From contig NZ_CP026001.1 in NCBI RefSeq assembly GCF_003086775.1, forward strand, positions 1,452,407 through 1,516,406: a DNA stretch of 64,000 nucleotides. Direction: 5' to 3'. How positions within the stretch are numbered: the stretch's first letter is position 1; each line of letters opens with the position of its first letter. The notes under the pieces were generated by a model. That model did no database searches. It was not told the DNA's origin and saw nothing but the letters and a program-made list of their open reading frames with translations. Source of the stretch: Stenotrophomonas sp. ZAC14D1_NAIMI4_1. Its GTDB lineage: Bacteria > Pseudomonadota > Gammaproteobacteria > Xanthomonadales > Xanthomonadaceae. Position numbers and translations under genes: made by a program. Below are positions 43,303-51,621 of this stretch, one piece after another.

Positions 43303-44967
43303 GTGGTCGGCAGGCAGTGGCGTTACGGAACGGGGGCGGTGCTGGTCGTCCTGCTGATGGTGCTCGCCGCACCCTGGCTCGGCCATGCGCGCACGGTCGA
43401 GAACGGCCGCGATTACCTGCTGGTCGGTGCCGCCACCGATGAACCCACCCCCCATCGTGCCTGCACGCCGCAGATGCTGTCCGGCGATCGCCAGCAGGTC
43501 ACCGTCGAAGCGCCGCCCGGAGGGTGGTCCGGCGAGCCGCAGGCGCTGGATGTGTTCAACGTGTTTGCCGGCGAAGTGCGCCTCAAGCACGGCGACCGCG
43601 AGATCTGCGGCAACATGCACGACGCGCGGACCCGCGACTCGCGCTTCCGCGCCGGCATCGGCATGGTCGCCGTGCCGCCGGCCGGCAGCCATGAACCGTT
43701 CGTGGTGTCCTGGCAGAGGCCATTGAAGGCACGCTGGGTGCCGACGCTGCTGCTGGGCGCGCCCAGCCCCGTGCAGCAGAACGACACCGCGCGCCTGCTG
43801 GTGCGCGCGGCCTGCATCGCGGTGGCCATCGCCCTGGCACTGTCGGCGCTGATGGCTTACCTGACGACGCGTGATCGCAGTTTCCTGTTCTACATCGCCG
43901 CCACCGTGGTGCTGGTGCTGTGGCAGTCCATCCTCGGCGGCCTCAGTGGCTACCCCGAACCGTGGTTGCCGGTCGGCCAGCGCGGCCCGTGGTGGTTGCT
44001 GTCGCTGACCGCGGCCACCCTGGCGCTGGTGTTGCCGGCGCTGTGGCGGCTCAACGGCGGTGACCGCGTGCTGCCACGCTCGCGCCTGGCCCAGCAGCTG
44101 CTGCTGTGGGGGCTGATGGGCGTGGCCGTGATGGTGCCCTGGCTGCAGCGGGAGACCCTGGCGCCGGTAGCGCGGGTGCTGCAGGCCTGCTTCATCGGTG
44201 GCTGCCTGCTGTCGCTGGCCATGGGCGTGTGGGCGCGCCTGCGCGGGGACGCCTGGGCCGTGGCCGGGCTGGCGTCGCTGTCGCCGATGCTGGTGCTGGT
44301 GGTGGCCGATGCGACCCGCGCGCAATGGCTGTTCGAGTACCGCGTGGAGGCACTGCAGCTGGCGGTCACCTGGCTGCTGATGATGGCCGCTTACGCGCTC
44401 AACCTGCGCCTGGGCCGGCTGCGCCAGCAGCGGGACGAGATGCGCCAGCTGGCCGAGACGGACATGCTGACCGGCCTGCCCAACCGCCGCGCCGGCCTGC
44501 AGCAGCTCGCCCAGCAGCTGGAACGGGTGCAGCGCGACGGCGGCCCGCTGGTGATCGGCTTCCTCGACATTGATCTGTTCAAGGACATCAACGACCGCCA
44601 CGGCCATGCGGTCGGGGACCAGGTGCTGGTGGCCGTGGCCCAGGCCCTGCGCGCGGCCGTGCGCAACCAGGACGAAGTGGTGCGCATGGGCGGGGAGGAG
44701 TTCCTGCTGCTGCTGCCGGGCATGCCGCGCGACGCGGCCGCCGCCCGCCTGGAGCAGCTGCGCCAGCGCATCACCCAGCTCTGCCAGGACCTGCAGGTGC
44801 CGGGCCTGGAGGTGACCGCCAGCATCGGCCTGGCGCAGTGGCGCCCGGGCGAGGACGACCTGGCCGCGCTGCTGCGGCGGGCCGACCATGCCATGTACGT
44901 GGCCAAGCGCAGCGGCCGCAACCGGGTCTTCGACGGCGAAACCGTCGATCCATTGCTGCCGGCGTGA
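43303..44967 (+). CDS. Membrane diguanylate cyclase with periplasmic and multi-TM sensor
   Basis: A 554-residue c-di-GMP synthase. A signal-like first helix (VLVVLLMVLAAPWLGHA) precedes a ~130-residue periplasmic part with several Cys residues. Then come six or seven membrane helices (~165-375) and a GGDEF domain (ETDMLTGLPNRRAGL to SGRNRV). The active site is RMGGEEF, with the inhibitory I-site RNQD five residues before it. The layout resembles 7TM-DISM sensors. The GTG start at 43303 follows AGGATG. rluF follows by 34 bases, an unrelated function. Confidence 0.92.
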   Translation: MVGRQWRYGTGAVLVVLLMVLAAPWLGHARTVENGRDYLLVGAATDEPTPHRACTPQMLSGDRQQVTVEAPPGGWSGEPQALDVFNVFAGEVRLKHGDREICGNMHDARTRDSRFRAGIGMVAVPPAGSHEPFVVSWQRPLKARWVPTLLLGAPSPVQQNDTARLLVRAACIAVAIALALSALMAYLTTRDRSFLFYIAATVVLVLWQSILGGLSGYPEPWLPVGQRGPWWLLSLTAATLALVLPALWRLNGGDRVLPRSRLAQQLLLWGLMGVAVMVPWLQRETLAPVARVLQACFIGGCLLSLAMGVWARLRGDAWAVAGLASLSPMLVLVVADATRAQWLFEYRVEALQLAVTWLLMMAAYALNLRLGRLRQQRDEMRQLAETDMLTGLPNRRAGLQQLAQQLERVQRDGGPLVIGFLDIDLFKDINDRHGHAVGDQVLVAVAQALRAAVRNQDEVVRMGGEEFLLLLPGMPRDAAAARLEQLRQRITQLCQDLQVPGLEVTASIGLAQWRPGEDDLAALLRRADHAMYVAKRSGRNRVFDGETVDPLLPA

Positions 44968-45001
44968 CCCGGGCGGGGCGGGGATGGCCGATAATGGGGC
45001 C

Positions 45002-45724
45002 ATGACCACCCGACTCAACAAATACATCGCCGAAACCGGCTTCTGCTCCCGCCGCGAGGCCGATCGCCTGATCGCCGCCCGCCGGGTCACCGTCAACGGC
45101 CACCCCGGCGGTACCGGCGCCGTCGTCGGCGAGGGCGATACCGTCCTGGTCGACGGCCAGCCGCTGCAGGTGCGCGTGGCCCGCAAGCCCGGCGCCCGCC
45201 GCCACGTCTACATCGTGCTGAACAAGCCGGTGGGCGTGACCTGCACCACCGAAAGCTCGGTCAAGGGCAACATCGTCGACTTCGTCGGCCACGAGCAGCG
45301 CATCTTCCCGATCGGCCGCCTGGACAAGGATTCCGAGGGCCTGATCCTGATGACCAGCAACGGCGACATCGTCAACCAGATCCTGCGTGCCGAGAACGGC
45401 CACCAGAAGGAGTACCTGGTGGCGGTCAACAAGCCGGTCACCGATGAATTCCTGCGCGGCATGGCCCGCGGCGTGCGCGTCCACGACCAGATGACCCTGC
45501 CGTGCCGCACCTCGCGCATCGCCAAGTTCGGCTTCCGCATCACCCTGGAGCAGGGCCTGAACCGGCAGATCCGCCTGATGGCCGCCGCGTTCGATTACCG
45601 CGTCACCCAGCTGCGCCGCGTGCGCATCGACAACATCAAGATCGGTGCGCTGAAGCCGGGCCAGTGGCGCAACCTGACCGAGCAGGAACTGCGCGGGCTG
45701 CTGCCCAAGCAGCAGGACTGGTAA
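45002..45724 (+). CDS. rluF: 23S rRNA pseudouridine synthase RluF
   Basis: A 240-residue enzyme that isomerises U2604 of 23S rRNA (and U35 of tRNA-Tyr in E. coli). The S4 domain is MTTRLNKYIAETGFCSRREADRLI. The catalytic Asp is in FPIGRLDKDSEGLILMTSNGD, and GLNRQIRLMAAAFDYRV is the conserved RsuA-family motif. QILRAENGHQKEYLVAVNKP and FLRGMARGV resemble RluF more than RluB or RluE. The ATG at 45002 is chosen from homology to RluF N-termini; an ATG at 44984 is possible. Confidence 0.93.
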   Translation: MTTRLNKYIAETGFCSRREADRLIAARRVTVNGHPGGTGAVVGEGDTVLVDGQPLQVRVARKPGARRHVYIVLNKPVGVTCTTESSVKGNIVDFVGHEQRIFPIGRLDKDSEGLILMTSNGDIVNQILRAENGHQKEYLVAVNKPVTDEFLRGMARGVRVHDQMTLPCRTSRIAKFGFRITLEQGLNRQIRLMAAAFDYRVTQLRRVRIDNIKIGALKPGQWRNLTEQELRGLLPKQQDW

Positions 45725-45732
45725 CCGACACC

Positions 45733-45757
45733 TGTAGAGCCGGGCCCATGCTCGGCT
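45733..45757. repeat. SMAG palindrome
   Basis: GTAGAGCCGGGCCCATGCTCG followed by GCT; GTAG plus an imperfect hairpin between rluF and the GAF-GGDEF gene. Confidence 0.75.
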
Positions 45758-45812
45758 GGCGGGCTGCATCATCGGCTAGACTCGGCAGTGACCTGCCGGA
45801 ACATGACGCTGC

Positions 45813-46883
45813 ATGATCAAGCCCGACAAGCCTGCCAACGAGGCCCAGCGCCTGGACGCGCTGTACCGCTACCGCATCCTCGATTCGGAGCGCGAGAAGT
45901 CCTTCGATGACCTGGTGGTCATCGCCAAGGCGGTATGCGGCACGTCGATGGCCGCCGTCACCCTGATCGACGTTGAACGGCAGTGGTTCAAGTCGATCCA
46001 GGGCATCGATGCCACCGAGAACCTGCGCAGCGAATCGATGTGCGGCCACGCCATCCTGCAGCCGCGCGAGCTCATGGTGGTGGAGGATGCGCAGCAGGAC
46101 ATCCGCTTCCACGACAACCCGGTGGTGACCGGCGATCCGCACGTGCGTTTCTACGCCGGTGCGCCGCTGATCAGCAGCGACGGCCTGCCGCTGGGCACGC
46201 TGTGCGTGTTCGATCCCACCCCGCAGCACCTGGCCCCGGACAAGGCCGAGGCGCTGGCCGCGCTGTCACGCCAGGTCATGCTGGTGATGGAACTGCGCCG
46301 CTTCGCGCTGGATATCCAGAGCCACATGGTGCAGCGCGATGACTACGAGCGCCTGCTGTCGGAGTACCACGACGTGCTGCTGGCGCAGAACGCCGACCTG
46401 ACCGAACAGAGCCGCACCGATGCGCTGACCGGGCTGCCGAACCGGCGCGCGATGGCCGCTGCCCTGCAGGACGCGGTGGCCAGCGCCGATGGCCAGCCGC
46501 GGCAGACCTGCGTGGCCCTGGTGGACATCGACCACTTCAAGCACATCAACGATTTCCAGGGCCATGCCACCGGCGACCGGGTACTGGCCGAACTGGGCGT
46601 GCTGCTGCGTTCGCACTTCGCCGGGCGCGGCCTGGCCGCGCGCTATGGCGGCGAGGAATTCGTGGCACTGATGCCGGACGTGGACCTGCGCACCGCCGAG
46701 CTGCAATGCGAGTTCCTGCGCATGGCGGTGGCCGACCTGCCGCTGGGCTTCCCGGTGACGGTCAGCATCGGCGTGGCCCAGCACCAGGCCGGCGAAACCA
46801 CCGACCAGACCCTCGCGCGCGCCGACGCGGCGCTGTACCGCGCCAAGGCCAACGGCCGCGACCGGGTGGAGCTGGCGCCGTAG
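45813..46883 (+). CDS. GAF-GGDEF diguanylate cyclase
   Basis: A 356-residue cytosolic protein. A GAF domain (residues ~25-165) has LVVIAKAVCGTSMAAVTLIDVERQWFKS, ESMCGHAIL and VRFYAGAPLISSDGLPLGTLCVFD, as in many free-standing sensors with unknown ligands. A short coiled linker (YERLLSEYHDVLLAQNADL) connects to GGDEF (~205-350) with VDIDHFKHINDFQGH and active-site RYGGEEF. No RxxD I-site is found at the usual place, so product inhibition by that route is unlikely. Its stop (GCG CCG TAG) is formed by the GTAG of the following SMAG. Confidence 0.93.
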   Translation: MIKPDKPANEAQRLDALYRYRILDSEREKSFDDLVVIAKAVCGTSMAAVTLIDVERQWFKSIQGIDATENLRSESMCGHAILQPRELMVVEDAQQDIRFHDNPVVTGDPHVRFYAGAPLISSDGLPLGTLCVFDPTPQHLAPDKAEALAALSRQVMLVMELRRFALDIQSHMVQRDDYERLLSEYHDVLLAQNADLTEQSRTDALTGLPNRRAMAAALQDAVASADGQPRQTCVALVDIDHFKHINDFQGHATGDRVLAELGVLLRSHFAGRGLAARYGGEEFVALMPDVDLRTAELQCEFLRMAVADLPLGFPVTVSIGVAQHQAGETTDQTLARADAALYRAKANGRDRVELAP

Positions 46884-46977
46884 AGTCGAGCTTGCTCGAC
46901 TGCTTCTGCCCTTCTGTAGAGCCGAGCCATGCTTGGCTGATTCTCGCGGAGAACAGTCGAGCATGGCTCGACTCTAA
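46880..46977. repeat. Three SMAG palindromes in a row
   Basis: GTAGAGTCGAGCTTGCTCGAC (46880), GTAGAGCCGAGCCATGCTTG (46916) and a reversed copy CAGTCGAGCATGGCTCGACT ending CTAA near 46976. The first gives the stop codon to the GAF-GGDEF gene. They fill the convergent gap to the EamA transporter. Confidence 0.88.
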
Positions 46978-46986
46978 AAAAGCGCC

Positions 46987-47934
46987 TTACTCGGCGATGT
47001 TGCGCGCCTCGGCCGTGCCCAGGATCTCCGGATGCTGCACCGGCTTGCGGCGGTTCAGCAGCGGATGCAGGAACACCGCACCGACGATGATCGCCACGCC
47101 CAGGTAGAACCACGGCGTCACTTCATGCTGCTCACGCAGCAGCACCACCGCCAGCAGCACGGCATAGACCGGCTCCAGGTTGGTCACCAGCTGCACGGTG
47201 TAGGCGCTCAGATGGCGCAGCGCGACCAGCGCCAGGGCGAACGGCAGCAGCGTGCAGGCGCCCGCCAGCACCAGCAGCAGGATGCCATCGTGCAGGTCGG
47301 GCACCACCCACAGGGGGCTGGCCAGCGCCGGCAGCAGGTACGGCAGCACCGGCGCCAGCAGGGTGAGGGTGAGCGTGCCGGCGCCCAGTTCCAGCGCGGT
47401 CACCGTCAGCGGATCGGCATGGCTGACCATGCGCTTGTTGAGCGAGCCGAACACCGCCACCAGCAGCGCCGACAGTGCGCCGACCAGCACGCCCAGGCGC
47501 ATGCCATCGGGCACGCCGCCGACCACCAGGGCCACGCCCGGCAGCACCGCCAGGCCGAAGGCCAGCTCGCGTACCTGGAAGGGCCGCTTGGCCACCCACG
47601 GTTCGATGATGGAGGTGAACACCGGCGCCAGTGCGATGCAGGTGGCGGCCACCGAGGCATTGGCCAGCTTCACCGCGCCATAGAACGTCAGCCAGTGCAG
47701 GGCGACCAGCGCACCGATGCCGGCATAACCGGCCACCAGCCGCAGCGGCAGGGTGCGCAGCCCGCGCCAGACCCGCGGCAGCAGGGCCAGCATGGCCACC
47801 ACCAGCAGCATGCGCCACCACACCAGCGGCAGCGCCGGCAGGGTGATCAGCTTGCCGAGGATGGCGGTGACGCCCCACAACAGGACACAGAAATGGATCT
47901 GCCAGAGCGCTTTGCGGGTGTCGGGGGTCGTCAT
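46987..47934 (-). CDS. EamA-family transporter (drug/metabolite transporter superfamily)
   Basis: A 315-residue inner-membrane protein with ten predicted helices in two EamA repeats. The first begins IHFCVLLWGVTAILGKLI and the second TVTALELGAGTLTLTLLAPV. Family features LVWWRMLLVVAMLALLP, LTFYGAVKLANASVAATCIALAPVFTSIIEP and LVTNLEPVYAVLLAVVLL are present. Members export metabolites or amino acids; the substrate here is unknown. The start is at MTTPDTRKA (47934), rather than the unsupported extension to 48132. Divergent from the Pr6Pr-like gene. Confidence 0.9.
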   Translation of the reverse strand: MTTPDTRKALWQIHFCVLLWGVTAILGKLITLPALPLVWWRMLLVVAMLALLPRVWRGLRTLPLRLVAGYAGIGALVALHWLTFYGAVKLANASVAATCIALAPVFTSIIEPWVAKRPFQVRELAFGLAVLPGVALVVGGVPDGMRLGVLVGALSALLVAVFGSLNKRMVSHADPLTVTALELGAGTLTLTLLAPVLPYLLPALASPLWVVPDLHDGILLLVLAGACTLLPFALALVALRHLSAYTVQLVTNLEPVYAVLLAVVLLREQHEVTPWFYLGVAIIVGAVFLHPLLNRRKPVQHPEILGTAEARNIAE

Positions 47935-48013
47935 CCGTGTATTGTGCGGCAAGCGCAGGGCGGCCGGCGATGGCGGTGGCCTGCCCGCTGCATCCTGTCC
48001 CTGGAGCCCGTGC

Positions 48014-48628
48014 ATGCCTGCCGACCGTTCGCTGCTGCGGGGTTGGGCCGCGCTGACCGCGCTGGTCGCCGCCGCGTCACTGCTGCTGCAGTACCTGTTG
48101 CTGGTCACCGGCCCCGGCGGCAGCGCGGGCATTGCCGCGGCGACCCTGCGCTTCTTCGGCTACTTCACCATCCTCAGCAACCTGGCGGTGTGCGTGGGCT
48201 GCCTGTGTCTGGCGTCGGGACGAGCGCTGCGGGCGACCCCGGCGGCGGTGCTGGCGCTGTGCATCGGCGTGACCGGCCTGGTCTATGCGGTGGCCCTGCA
48301 GGGGCTGTGGCAGCCCACCGGCCTGCAATGGTGGGTCGACATGGGCCTGCACTACGCGGTGCCGCTGCTGTACCTGGGTGGCTGGCTGCTGCTGTTGCCG
48401 CACGGGCACCTGCGCTGGCGCGCGCTCGGCAGGGTGCTGCTGGTGCCGGTGGCCTACCTGGGCTGGGCGATGGCGGTGGCCGCCCTGCTCGGCCAGGCGC
48501 CGTACCCGTTCCTGGAATGGCAACGGATCGGTGCAGCGGCATTCGCGCTCAACGTGCTGCGGGTTGCCGGCGTGTTCGTGCTGGGCTGGAGCCTGCTGTG
48601 GGCGCTGGATCGCTGGCGCCGTCGCTGA
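48014..48628 (+). CDS. Pr6Pr-like integral membrane protein
   Basis: A 204-residue protein with about six membrane helices. RFFGYFTILSNLAVCVGCL near residue 45 and MGLHYAVPLLYLGGWLLLLP near 115 (the FTIxSN and HxxxP patterns) are typical of Pr6Pr/FAR-17a-AIG1-like proteins; PYPFLE occurs near 160. Function is unknown in bacteria. Its 3' end overlaps the convergent DUF72 gene by 80 bases. Confidence 0.82.
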   Translation: MPADRSLLRGWAALTALVAAASLLLQYLLLVTGPGGSAGIAAATLRFFGYFTILSNLAVCVGCLCLASGRALRATPAAVLALCIGVTGLVYAVALQGLWQPTGLQWWVDMGLHYAVPLLYLGGWLLLLPHGHLRWRALGRVLLVPVAYLGWAMAVAALLGQAPYPFLEWQRIGAAAFALNVLRVAGVFVLGWSLLWALDRWRRR

Positions 48629-49412
48629 GCCGCTGCAGGGCCATCGCCGCCGCCGGGTTGCGTGCCTTGCCCGCGCCGATGCACAGCAGGTAGACCTCGC
48701 GTGGCTGTGGCACGGCGGGCTCGGCCAGGCAGGGCAGGTCGTCCACGGGTTCGCCGCGTGACCACCGCTGCGCGCGGTCTGCCCAGCGCTGCTGCTGCGG
48801 GCGTGGCAGGCCTTCGCGCAGGCGCGCCTGACTGCGCTTGATGCGCGCGTAGACGAAGCCAGCGCTGACATCCCCGTGCAACGGTGCCTCGTCGCTGTCT
48901 TCGATCACCAGGGCCACGCCATGGCGGCGCGCGGCGGCCACCAGCTCCGGCCCGTGCACCTGCGCGTTGCGCACTTCCAGCGCGTGCTGCAGCGGCACGC
49001 CCTGCAGGGTTTGCGGCAGTGCAGCCATCAGTGCTTGCAATGCCTCCGCGTCGGCCGGGTGCCTGGGGTCGAACTGCCACAGCAGCGGGCCCAGCCGGTC
49101 ACCCAGTGCCAGCGCGGCCTGCAGGAAGGGTGCGGCCGCTTCGACGGTGGACGACAGATCGCGGCGCTGCACGAGGTAGCGCGGCGCCTTCATCGAAAAG
49201 CGGAAACCGTCCGGCGTCTGTGCAGCCCACTGCGCGCACTGCGCTTCGGTGGGCGTGCGGTAGAAGGTGCCGTTGATCTCGATGCAGCGCAGCGCGTGGC
49301 TGGCGTGGGCCAGCTCTTCGCGCTGCGGCAGGCCGTCGGGGTAGAACACCCCGCCGCGCCACGCCGGAAACACCCAGCCGCCAATGCCGCAGCGGATCGC
49401 TGCGGGTGTCAC
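48549..49412 (-). CDS. DUF72 (YecE-like) protein
   Basis: A 287-residue protein of the DUF72 TIM-barrel family of unknown function. It has IRCGIGGWVFPAWRGGVFYP near the start, LRCIEINGTFYRTPTEAQCAQWAAQTPDGFRFSMKAPRYLVQ, and a mid-part FLQAALALGDRLGPLLWQFDP. GTG start 49412 overlaps the VOC gene stop by four bases (GTGA). The C-terminal YLLCIGAGKARNPAAA segment is conserved; about 20 residues past it (SPARTRRQPAAR) look like an extension into the convergent neighbour. Confidence 0.88.
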   Translation of the reverse strand: MTPAAIRCGIGGWVFPAWRGGVFYPDGLPQREELAHASHALRCIEINGTFYRTPTEAQCAQWAAQTPDGFRFSMKAPRYLVQRRDLSSTVEAAAPFLQAALALGDRLGPLLWQFDPRHPADAEALQALMAALPQTLQGVPLQHALEVRNAQVHGPELVAAARRHGVALVIEDSDEAPLHGDVSAGFVYARIKRSQARLREGLPRPQQQRWADRAQRWSRGEPVDDLPCLAEPAVPQPREVYLLCIGAGKARNPAAAMALQRLSDGASDPAPTAGSSPARTRRQPAAR

Positions 49413-49852
49413 TGGCCGTGGTCCGCGCGCCAGGGATCGTAGCTGCCGAACCACCACACGTAGCCTTCCGGGTCGGCGCAGGCGTAGCCCCTGCCGCCGT
49501 AGTCCTGGTCGGCGATGTCGATGACGATGCGCGCGCCGGCGGCCTTGGCCCGCGCGTAGTGGGCGTCGGCATCGGGAACGATGACGCACGCGCTCTGCGT
49601 CTGCCGCCCATCGACCTCATCGGGCATCACCGCCAGCTTCGACCATTCACCGCTGCTGCTGGCCGAGCCGAGCATGACCATGCCCTGGCCGAACACCAGC
49701 TGCGCGTGGAAGACCGTTTCGCCTTCGGCGTACACCGCCTGTGCATGGAAGCCGAACGCGCGCTGCAGCCAGTCGATGGCGGCCAGCGCGTTGCGGTAGC
49801 GCAGGCACGGAATGATGGTGGAACCGGTGCTGGATGGATCGCTGTGGGCCAT
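49409..49852 (-). CDS. VOC-superfamily (glyoxalase-like) protein
   Basis: A 147-residue protein with the two beta-alpha-beta-beta-beta modules of VOC proteins: IIPCLRYRNALAAIDWLQRAFGFHA, LVFGQGMVMLGSASSSGEW, SACVIVPDADAHYARAKAAGA and the C-terminal GRGYACADPEGYVWWFGSYDPW. It resembles PhnB-like and bleomycin-resistance-like members. Substrate and metal are unknown. Its stop overlaps the DUF72 start by four bases, so the pair is translationally coupled. Confidence 0.88.
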   Translation of the reverse strand: MAHSDPSSTGSTIIPCLRYRNALAAIDWLQRAFGFHAQAVYAEGETVFHAQLVFGQGMVMLGSASSSGEWSKLAVMPDEVDGRQTQSACVIVPDADAHYARAKAAGARIVIDIADQDYGGRGYACADPEGYVWWFGSYDPWRADHGQ

Positions 49853-49962
49853 GACACCCCTCCTATGGCACAGGGCAGGATCGGCCGCTGGCCGTTACCA
49901 TCGCGCGAAACCCCGGTGATGGCCTGCACACGGCCGCAACCCCCGTTCGGAGATGGTGCTGG

Positions 49963-51537
49963 ATGAACAACTGGATTGGAGGCGCCGTGCTGCTGGCCTG
50001 CGCGACGATGGCACATGCGGCTGAGACCGCGCCGACCCCGGCGCAGCTGCAGGACCTGGATGCGACCGTCGAGCGCGTGCGCGCGCAGTTCGACGTGCCC
50101 GGCGTGGCCGTGGCCGTGGTCAAGGACGGCAAGGTGGTGCTGGAACGCGGCTGGGGCGTGCGTGAGCTGGGCAAGCCGGCGCCCGTGCAGGCCGACACCC
50201 TGTTCGCCATCGCCTCCAACACCAAGGCGTTCACCGCCACCTCGCTGAACCTGCTGGCCGAGGACGGCAAGCTGAAGATGGACGACAAGGTGATCGACCA
50301 CCTGCCGTCGTTCCGCATGTCCGACCCGTTCGTGACCGGGCAGATGACCCTGCGCGACCTGCTTTCGCACCGCAGCGGCCTGAGCCTGGGGGCCGGCGAC
50401 CTGCTGTTCTGGCCGACCACGTCCTACAGCAATGCCGAGGTGGTGCAGCGGCTCGGCCAGGTGCCGCTGAAGGGTGGTTTCCGCGAGCGATATGCCTACG
50501 ACAACATCCTCTATGCGGTGGCCCAGCAGGTCATCGAGAAGGTGTCGGGCATGAGCTACCAGCAGTTCCTGCAGACGCGCATCTTCGACAAGGTGGGCAT
50601 GGCCGGCACGCGCTACAACGCCGACCACCTGCAGGCCGGTGACAACGCGGCGATCGGCCACGCCAAGTACGATTTCAAGGACCTGCGCACCGTCGCGCCG
50701 CTGACCTGGTCGAACAACGCTGGTGCCGGCGGCATCTATTCCAGCGCACATGACATGGCGCGCTGGATGCAGGTGCAGCTGGCCGAGGGCACGCTGGCCG
50801 ACGGTACGCCGCTGTTCAGTGCCAAGACCCAGAAAGAAATGTGGCAGATGATCACGCCGCAGGCCATTGCCGCGCCGAGCGTGCCCGAGCTGGAGCCGGC
50901 GCGCGCCAACTTCGCCGGTTACGGCGAGGGCTGGAGCCTGAGCGACTACCGCGGGCAGAAGCTGGTCTGGCACACCGGTGGCTGGCCGGGCATGGTTTCG
51001 CGCCTGACCCTGGTGCCGGGGCACAAGCTGGGCGTGGTGGTGCTGACCAACCAGGAAGCGGGCGCGGCATTCAATGCCATCACCCTGAGCGTGCTCGATG
51101 CCTACCTGGGCGGCGAAAAGCACGATTGGGTGGACGCCTATGCCAAGGGCGTGGCCAAGGGGCAGGACAAGGCGGATGAAGCCTGGGCCAAGCACCAGGC
51201 CGAACGCGCCAAGGGCAGCACGCCGTCGCTGCCGCTGGCGCGCTATGCCGCCACGTACCGCGACCGCTGGTATGGCGACATGGTGGTGTCTGCAGAGGGC
51301 AAGGGCCTGCGCCTGCGTTTTGCCAAAACGGCGCAGTTGAGCGGCCGCCTGGAGCACTGGCAGCACGATACGTTCATCGTGCGCTGGGATGACCGCTCGC
51401 TCAACGCCGATGCGTTCGTCAACTTCAGCCTGGACCCGGACGGCAAGGTGCGCGAAGTGCGCATGCAGCCGATCTCGGACCTGACCGATTTCAGCTTCGA
51501 CTTCCAGGACCTGCTGTTCACCCCGGTCAGCCCGTAA
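49963..51537 (+). CDS. Serine beta-lactamase-like hydrolase, exported
   Basis: A 524-residue class C beta-lactamase/PBP4*-like serine hydrolase. The signal peptide (AVLLACATMAHA) indicates a periplasmic site. The nucleophile motif is SNTK (Ser85), the second motif YDN (near 179), and the KTG-like motif is HTG in LVWHTGGWPG. A C-terminal region (~400-524; YAATYRDRWYGDMVVSAEGKGLRLRF) matches the DUF3471-type beta domain often fused to these hydrolases. It lacks features of AmpC, so peptidase or esterase activity is likelier than beta-lactam resistance. Confidence 0.9.
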   Translation: MNNWIGGAVLLACATMAHAAETAPTPAQLQDLDATVERVRAQFDVPGVAVAVVKDGKVVLERGWGVRELGKPAPVQADTLFAIASNTKAFTATSLNLLAEDGKLKMDDKVIDHLPSFRMSDPFVTGQMTLRDLLSHRSGLSLGAGDLLFWPTTSYSNAEVVQRLGQVPLKGGFRERYAYDNILYAVAQQVIEKVSGMSYQQFLQTRIFDKVGMAGTRYNADHLQAGDNAAIGHAKYDFKDLRTVAPLTWSNNAGAGGIYSSAHDMARWMQVQLAEGTLADGTPLFSAKTQKEMWQMITPQAIAAPSVPELEPARANFAGYGEGWSLSDYRGQKLVWHTGGWPGMVSRLTLVPGHKLGVVVLTNQEAGAAFNAITLSVLDAYLGGEKHDWVDAYAKGVAKGQDKADEAWAKHQAERAKGSTPSLPLARYAATYRDRWYGDMVVSAEGKGLRLRFAKTAQLSGRLEHWQHDTFIVRWDDRSLNADAFVNFSLDPDGKVREVRMQPISDLTDFSFDFQDLLFTPVSP

Positions 51538-51540
51538 CGG

Positions 51541-51562
51541 TAGCGCCGGGCCATGCCCGGCG
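51541..51562. repeat. SMAG palindrome
   Basis: GTAGCGCCGGGCCATGCCCG followed by GC, directly after the hydrolase gene. Confidence 0.8.
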
Positions 51563-51621
51563 AACGCCAGGAACACACCGGCCATGGGATAATCCCCGCG
51601 CTGATCTGGCGAGGGAATGTG

